Positions 59,726 through 64,000 of a stretch of DNA of 64,000 bases are shown one piece after another (positions within the stretch are counted from its first letter, which is position 1; each line of letters starts with the position of its first letter). Under the pieces are notes generated by a model. It had not been told where the DNA came from, searched no databases, and saw only the letters and a program-made list of their open reading frames with translations. The DNA lies in NCBI RefSeq assembly GCF_044597725.1, contig NZ_CP139003.1, positions 744,001 through 808,000 of the forward strand. The letters are read 5' to 3'. The translations under genes were made by a program, and so were the position numbers. The stretch is from Bermanella sp044597725 (GTDB lineage: Bacteria > Pseudomonadota > Gammaproteobacteria > Pseudomonadales > Oceanobacteraceae).

Positions 59726-59959
59726 TTATTCTTCACCGCCTTCAAAAGGTTGTGCCACGCTCTCACCGTTTTGTTCCATTAATAGTTGCACTTTTTGCTC
59801 GGCTTCTGACAGTGCTTTCTGGCATTCTCGGGTTAATTTAACTCCAGTCTCAAATGCCTTAAGCGACTCCTCTAGGCTAAATTCGCTGTTCTCCAGCTTA
59901 TCAACCAGTTCTTCCAGTTGCTGAAGTGATTGCTCAAAGTTCTGCTTTGCTTTGGCCAT
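59726..59959 (-). CDS. xseB: Exodeoxyribonuclease VII small subunit
   Basis: XseB is the small helical subunit of ExoVII. The 77-residue protein has the family pattern NFEQSLQQLEELVDKLE, LEESLKAFETGVKLTREC and LSEAEQKVQLL. It is the first gene of xseB-ispA-dxs. Confidence 0.96.
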   Translation of the reverse strand: MAKAKQNFEQSLQQLEELVDKLENSEFSLEESLKAFETGVKLTRECQKALSEAEQKVQLLMEQNGESVAQPFEGGEE

Positions 59960-60117
59960 GCTGTGCCTTCCCTAGAGAAAAATTAGATTAGGCCAATTGT
60001 ATCTCAATCGGACGTGCAAACTCTAATTTCGTGTCTAAACTTTATTTAAGAACCTCTATTTTGACGCCTGATTCAACTTAAGGGACGTTCTTTTTTGTGA
60101 TTATGGAGTAATTCACA

Positions 60118-60876
60118 GTGGATTTAGCGACGATTGTAGGGCTCGTTGGTTGTTGGGTTATTATTGCCATGGCGATGATATTGGGTGGCGATCCAGCAAT
60201 GTTTTTCAATGTGCCATCCCTACTGATTGTGGTAGGTGGCTCTATCTTTGCTGTTTTGATGAAGTTTGAGCTGGGCCAGTTCTTGTCGGCAGGGAAGGTA
60301 GCGGGTAAAGCATTTAGTTTTAAGCTTCCCAAGCCCGATAGCATGATTGACGAAATCGTTGAACTGGCTGGCGATGCCCGAAAAAATGGCTTACTTGCCC
60401 TAGAAGGTAAAGAAGTAAGCTATGACTTTTTAGGTAAGGGCATTCAACTTTTAGTTGATGGTCATGATCCTGATGTTGTCAAAACACTTTTAAATAAAGA
60501 CATGCGTTTGTCTGCCGATCGACACTCTACTGGCAGCAAAATTTTTTCTCAGATGGGTGACGTAGCTCCAGCCATGGGCATGATTGGTACGTTAATCGGT
60601 TTGGTTGCCATGTTGGCGAATATGGATGACCCCAAGGCAATTGGTCCTGCCATGGCAGTGGCTTTGTTAACCACTATGTACGGTGCCATGTTAGCAAACA
60701 TGTTGTGCCTGCCCATTGCTGACAAATGTGCCTTGAGAGCGCAAGAAGAGGGTCGCTTACAGGCCATGGTGTTGGATGCCTTGTTAGCGATTCAGGCCGG
60801 ACAAAACCCCCGTGTTATTGATTCAATCCTGCGAACTTATCTACCTGAGTCGAAGCGTGGGGCTGAGGTTGAGTAA
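60118..60876 (+). CDS. pomA: PomA-type flagellar stator subunit (MotA family)
   Basis: The stator subunit forms the ion channel with MotB/PomB and contacts the rotor. The 252-residue protein has four spans and the PomA-like blocks ADRHSTGSKIFSQMGDVAPAMGMIGTLIG and LLTTMYGAMLANMLCLPIADK. The compact size, about 250 residues, favours PomA over H+-type MotA. Start is GTG 60118 with GGAG 9 nt upstream. It overlaps pomB by one base. Confidence 0.92.
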   Translation: MDLATIVGLVGCWVIIAMAMILGGDPAMFFNVPSLLIVVGGSIFAVLMKFELGQFLSAGKVAGKAFSFKLPKPDSMIDEIVELAGDARKNGLLALEGKEVSYDFLGKGIQLLVDGHDPDVVKTLLNKDMRLSADRHSTGSKIFSQMGDVAPAMGMIGTLIGLVAMLANMDDPKAIGPAMAVALLTTMYGAMLANMLCLPIADKCALRAQEEGRLQAMVLDALLAIQAGQNPRVIDSILRTYLPESKRGAEVE

Positions 60877-61874
60877 TGGCAGATGAAGAAGAGGAGCTAG
60901 AATGCCCTGAATGCCCCCCGGGCTTACCTGCTTGGCTGGCCACATTTGGCGATTTAATGTCGCTTTTGATGTGCTTTTTCGTGTTACTGCTGTCATTTGC
61001 ACAAATGGATGCGCAAAAGTTTAAGCGTTTAGCGGGCGAGCTGCGTATGGCATTTGGTGTGCAAACAACCATACAAGCAGACGACCCACCCAAGGGCACC
61101 AGTGTTATTGCTAAGCATTTTAGCCCGTCTATCCCCGAGCCAACGCCTATCAATGAAATACGGCAAAGCACAGAGGATATCACCCAGAGTTCACTCGAAG
61201 TCTTGTGTCGGGATGCCATTACTGCACAAACTGAAGCGCAGGGAAATACGGGCAAACAAACCCGTGAAATTACGATCCCCAAAGAAAGCGAAGCCGCAAA
61301 ACAACAGGCCGAAGAAGCAGAAGAAACCGCATTTGAGTTGGCCACTGAGCTGGAAAAAGAAATCAGCAAAGGGCAGGTGGAGCTTGAAACCCAGGGCAGT
61401 AAAATTGTCATTCGTATTCGAGAACAAGGCTCATTCAAGGCTGGTGGCGCATTCGTAGAAGATGAGTTTTTACCGGTATTAGATAAAATCCGTGAAGTGT
61501 TGGTAGAAGTGCCCGGGCAAATCAGCGTTGAAGGGCATACCGACAGTACACCTCTGGGGCGTAATGGACGTTTTAATTCAAACTGGGAATTAAGTGCCGC
61601 TAGGGCTGCAGCTGTAGCCGAGTATTTGTTTATCGCACCGGAAATGCCCGAAGAGCGCTTTAGAGTCGTGGGTCATGGCAGTGTGCGTCCCATTGCCGAA
61701 AATCGCACTGGTGAAGGTCGTGCCATGAACCGTCGTGTGGAAATCATTGTGATTAGGGGTAAACCCAACGATAATGATGACGATCCGGATATGAAGGCAG
61801 GACAAACTCCGTTTGAGGATCAGCTCAATGCAACTCCGGAAGATTTTGGTTTAGACCCAGACGAAATCTTCTAG
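60876..61874 (+). CDS. pomB: PomB-type flagellar stator subunit (MotB family)
   Basis: The partner subunit has a single N-terminal span with the ion-binding aspartate D26 in PAWLATFGDLMSLLMCFFVLL, a long charged plug/linker region (about residues 60-180) and a C-terminal OmpA-like peptidoglycan-binding domain (ISVEGHTDSTPLG, NWELSAARAAAVAEYL, NRRVEIIVIRG). The span sequence matches sodium-type PomB. The 332-residue length is normal. Confidence 0.93.
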   Translation: MADEEEELECPECPPGLPAWLATFGDLMSLLMCFFVLLLSFAQMDAQKFKRLAGELRMAFGVQTTIQADDPPKGTSVIAKHFSPSIPEPTPINEIRQSTEDITQSSLEVLCRDAITAQTEAQGNTGKQTREITIPKESEAAKQQAEEAEETAFELATELEKEISKGQVELETQGSKIVIRIREQGSFKAGGAFVEDEFLPVLDKIREVLVEVPGQISVEGHTDSTPLGRNGRFNSNWELSAARAAAVAEYLFIAPEMPEERFRVVGHGSVRPIAENRTGEGRAMNRRVEIIVIRGKPNDNDDDPDMKAGQTPFEDQLNATPEDFGLDPDEIF

Positions 61875-61943
61875 TAAATATAACAATAAATAACTCAAAT
61901 AAGACTATCTGGCATGGTCTAGATAAAAAAGAGATTTGAAGTA

Positions 61944-62513
61944 ATGAGTGAAGAACGCCGCCGCTATTTCCGCATCGACGATGACGTTGCTTTAAGCTTT
62001 ACGCTTATAGATTCGGACGATGATGTGGACCTTGATGTCGTCCAAGAGGACGATCATCAAGAGTTTCATATGAGCTTAGAAGTGCAGTTGCGTCATGCTA
62101 TGGTGGAAGTTCGTACCCAACACCCCAAGCTTGCCCATGTGCTTGATTTGATGAATCAGAAAATCAATTTATTGCGCACCAGTGAGACGTTTTCGGAAAA
62201 CCAGCCATTTTTTAAGCGGGCTAATATCAGTGCTTGCGGTATGGCTTTTACTTGGCATAAGCCATTGCCCGTTAACCAGCTATTAATGCTTAATTTATAT
62301 TTGCAGCCCCATCACGAGCTGGTTCGAACAGTGGCGCATGTTGCTACTGCTTCGCCTAATCCAAGTGCTCCGCCGAATAGTAACGAGGCGTATATTCTTC
62401 GACTTGATTTTCAGGATATTCACAGTGCGTATCAAGAAATTCTGATTCAGCATGTGGTACAGCGTCAGGGTCGTCAATTGAGACAAAAATTAGATGAGCA
62501 AGCTGAAGATTGA
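61944..62513 (+). CDS. PilZ-domain protein with an internal helical insertion
   Basis: The 189-residue protein starts with RRYFR (R6 to R10), fitting the PilZ RxxxR motif, but the NISACG motif (residues 94-99, D/NxSxxG) comes about 80 residues later instead of the usual 20-30. Between them lie an acidic stretch (DSDDDVDLDVVQEDD) and a helical segment. The C-terminus is again helical. It follows pomAB by 69 nt, suggesting a c-di-GMP input to the motor, which is inference. Long helical inserts in PilZ proteins are known, for example in Xanthomonas XCC6012. Confidence 0.78.
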   Translation: MSEERRRYFRIDDDVALSFTLIDSDDDVDLDVVQEDDHQEFHMSLEVQLRHAMVEVRTQHPKLAHVLDLMNQKINLLRTSETFSENQPFFKRANISACGMAFTWHKPLPVNQLLMLNLYLQPHHELVRTVAHVATASPNPSAPPNSNEAYILRLDFQDIHSAYQEILIQHVVQRQGRQLRQKLDEQAED

Positions 62514-62600
62514 CGAATAATGTCGTCAATAGCAGAAAAACTGAGCCAAATACATGTAAATGCAACCTGTTTGGCTACTAAGCGTGTATAATCGAGCCCT

Positions 62601-64000
62601 ATGAGTAAACAAAAAAACAGTAAAAAAATGATAAAAGACCCATTCGCAAAGCGAGAAGCGGGCAAATATGACAATCCAATCGTCAGCCGAGAATTGATTC
62701 TTGAGCACCTCGAAACACGAAAACTGCCTCTTTCCCACCTGCAGTTGGTAGAAGAATTCAAATTAGATGATGATGAACAGGTAGAGGCCTTACGCCGCCG
62801 ACTCATTGCCATGTGTCGTGATGGCCAGTTGGTGGAAAATAAACGCCGTCAATATGTTCCCATGAGTTCTATCGATCTAATTTATGGTCGTGTCCAAGGG
62901 CATAAAGACGGCTATGGATTTGTTATTCCCGATGAAGGCGGTAACGACTTACATCTTAGTCCCAAACAAATGCGAAAAGTGTTTGATGGCGATAAAGTAT
63001 CGGTTCGCGAGAGCGGCGTTGATCAGCGCGGTAAACGCGAAGGTGTCATTGTTGAGGTTATTCAGCGTAATACCCATCAACTTGTTGGCCGGTTTTATAA
63101 ACAGGGTGACGGTGGGTATGTGGTACCCGATAGTCGTCGTGTTACACAAGAAATATTAGTAAACCCAAATGATATGAATGGTGCCGAGCACGGACAGTTT
63201 GTTGTGCTTGAAATCGTTAAGCAGCCTGATGTTCGCCAGCTACCCATTGGCAAAATAACCGAAGTATTGGGTGATCATTTAGCTCCTGGCATGGAAATAG
63301 ATATTGCGCTACGCAGCCATGAAATACCCCATGTATTTAATGATGAAGTATTAGCTCAGGTACAAGAAATATCGGATGAAGTAACCGAATCTGATAAACA
63401 GAATCGTGTTGATTTGCGCGACCTGCCTCTGGTTACCATTGATGGTGAAGATGCTAGAGACTTTGATGATGCCGTCTTAGCGCAATACAATCCGAAAACC
63501 AAAGGCTATACCCTGTACGTTGCGATAGCCGATGTAAGTCATTACGTTGGTGTTCATACGCCCCTAGACGTGGAAGCACAAAATAGAGGGAATAGTGTTT
63601 ATTTTCCTGAGTTTGTTGTGCCCATGTTACCTGAGAAACTCAGTAACGGATTGTGCTCACTGAAACCTAAAGTTGATCGCTTATGTATGGTCTGTGAAAT
63701 GACCATTAGTAAAGCGGGCAACATGAGCAGCTACAAATTTTATGAAGCCGTCATGCACAGTCATGCTCGCTTAACCTACAATCTTGTGGGGAAAATATTG
63801 AGCGAAGACACTGATGACGAAGTGGCCATGGAAGAGCGTCAAGCATTACGTGATCAATTCAGTGACCTTGTTCCACAATTGGAAGATCTTCATGGCTTGT
63901 ATAAAGTATTACGCAAGGCGAGAAGCCAACGCGGCGCCATTGATTTTGAAACCACAGAAACCCGTATTATTTTTAATAGCGAACGCAAGATAGAAGATAT
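62601..64000 (+). CDS. rnr: Ribonuclease R, 3' end outside the window
   Basis: RNase R is the processive 3'-5' exoribonuclease for structured RNA. The visible 466 residues have the N-terminal helix-turn-helix region (VSRELILEHLETRKLP), the first cold-shock domain (YGRVQGHKDGYGFVIPDEGG), the second cold-shock domain, and the catalytic RNB domain start with TIDGEDARDFDDAV, VAIADVSHYV and the acidic metal ligands. The start is ATG 62601. The frame is open to the last base, so the end of the RNB domain and the S1 domain lie beyond the window. Confidence 0.96.
   Translation, partial: MSKQKNSKKMIKDPFAKREAGKYDNPIVSRELILEHLETRKLPLSHLQLVEEFKLDDDEQVEALRRRLIAMCRDGQLVENKRRQYVPMSSIDLIYGRVQGHKDGYGFVIPDEGGNDLHLSPKQMRKVFDGDKVSVRESGVDQRGKREGVIVEVIQRNTHQLVGRFYKQGDGGYVVPDSRRVTQEILVNPNDMNGAEHGQFVVLEIVKQPDVRQLPIGKITEVLGDHLAPGMEIDIALRSHEIPHVFNDEVLAQVQEISDEVTESDKQNRVDLRDLPLVTIDGEDARDFDDAVLAQYNPKTKGYTLYVAIADVSHYVGVHTPLDVEAQNRGNSVYFPEFVVPMLPEKLSNGLCSLKPKVDRLCMVCEMTISKAGNMSSYKFYEAVMHSHARLTYNLVGKILSEDTDDEVAMEERQALRDQFSDLVPQLEDLHGLYKVLRKARSQRGAIDFETTETRIIFNSERKIED

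Noticed and set aside
1..64000. CRISPR arrays, tRNA or rRNA genes, insertion sequences, prophage genes
   Set aside because: No regular direct-repeat/spacer pattern, no tRNA cloverleaf and no transposase or phage structural genes were seen. The attC sites are irregular in spacing and sequence and are not CRISPR repeats.

Overview
The window is chromosomal DNA from a marine-type gammaproteobacterium. The layout nrdR-rib-nusB-thiL, ubiE-ubiJ-ubiB-hisE-tatABC, hslUV-SPOR-argS, a FimX-like protein and a PomAB-type (sodium) flagellar stator point to the Oceanospirillales/Pseudomonadales side of the class. This placement is inferred from gene content and order only; no rRNA gene is present.

Bases 1-9.4 kb hold a partial Yip1 membrane protein, a YcgR-like PilZ protein, the nrdR-ribD-ribBA-ribH-nusB-thiL operon (without ribE), and an exported S8 protease with a P-domain followed by a small secreted protein that is probably its chaperone. 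Bases 9.4-12.2 kb hold an LPP20-type lipoprotein and two divergent genes, an acyl-CoA synthetase and an AraC regulator, that have both lost their 5' ends. Bases 12.2-37.5 kb are mostly housekeeping: tatABC, hisE, ubiquinone genes, a panE-like reductase, two transglutaminase-like exported proteins, L-serine dehydratase, hslVU behind a sigma-32-type promoter, a SPOR protein, argS, a FimX-like c-di-GMP protein with a PilZ-like neighbour, the complete EF-P modification set epmB-efp-epmA, metY, an acyl-CoA dehydrogenase and marC.

Bases 37.6 to about 47.9 kb are a sedentary chromosomal integron. A leftward intI gene with a near-consensus LexA box faces an attI-like region and a rightward array of about a dozen and a half cassette genes separated by attC sites. 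The attC sites are well formed up to about 44.2 kb and decay beyond. Cassette products include two HNH proteins, GrpB, several exported or membrane proteins, three GFA-family zinc proteins, a complete YefM/YoeB-type toxin-antitoxin pair, and an orphan antitoxin with a broken ParE toxin. One cassette gene lies in reverse orientation, and the grpB frame runs straight through its attC.

Bases 47.9-64 kb carry a membrane-anchored glutaredoxin lacking an ATG start, an ohr-doxX peroxide-stress operon behind a palindromic operator, a MacAB/Lol-like three-gene ABC exporter, ahpC behind a clear OxyR-type site, a methyltransferase, a cation/proton antiporter, a DMT transporter, the dxs-ispA-xseB isoprenoid cluster, pomAB, an unusual PilZ protein, and the first two thirds of rnr, which runs off the end.
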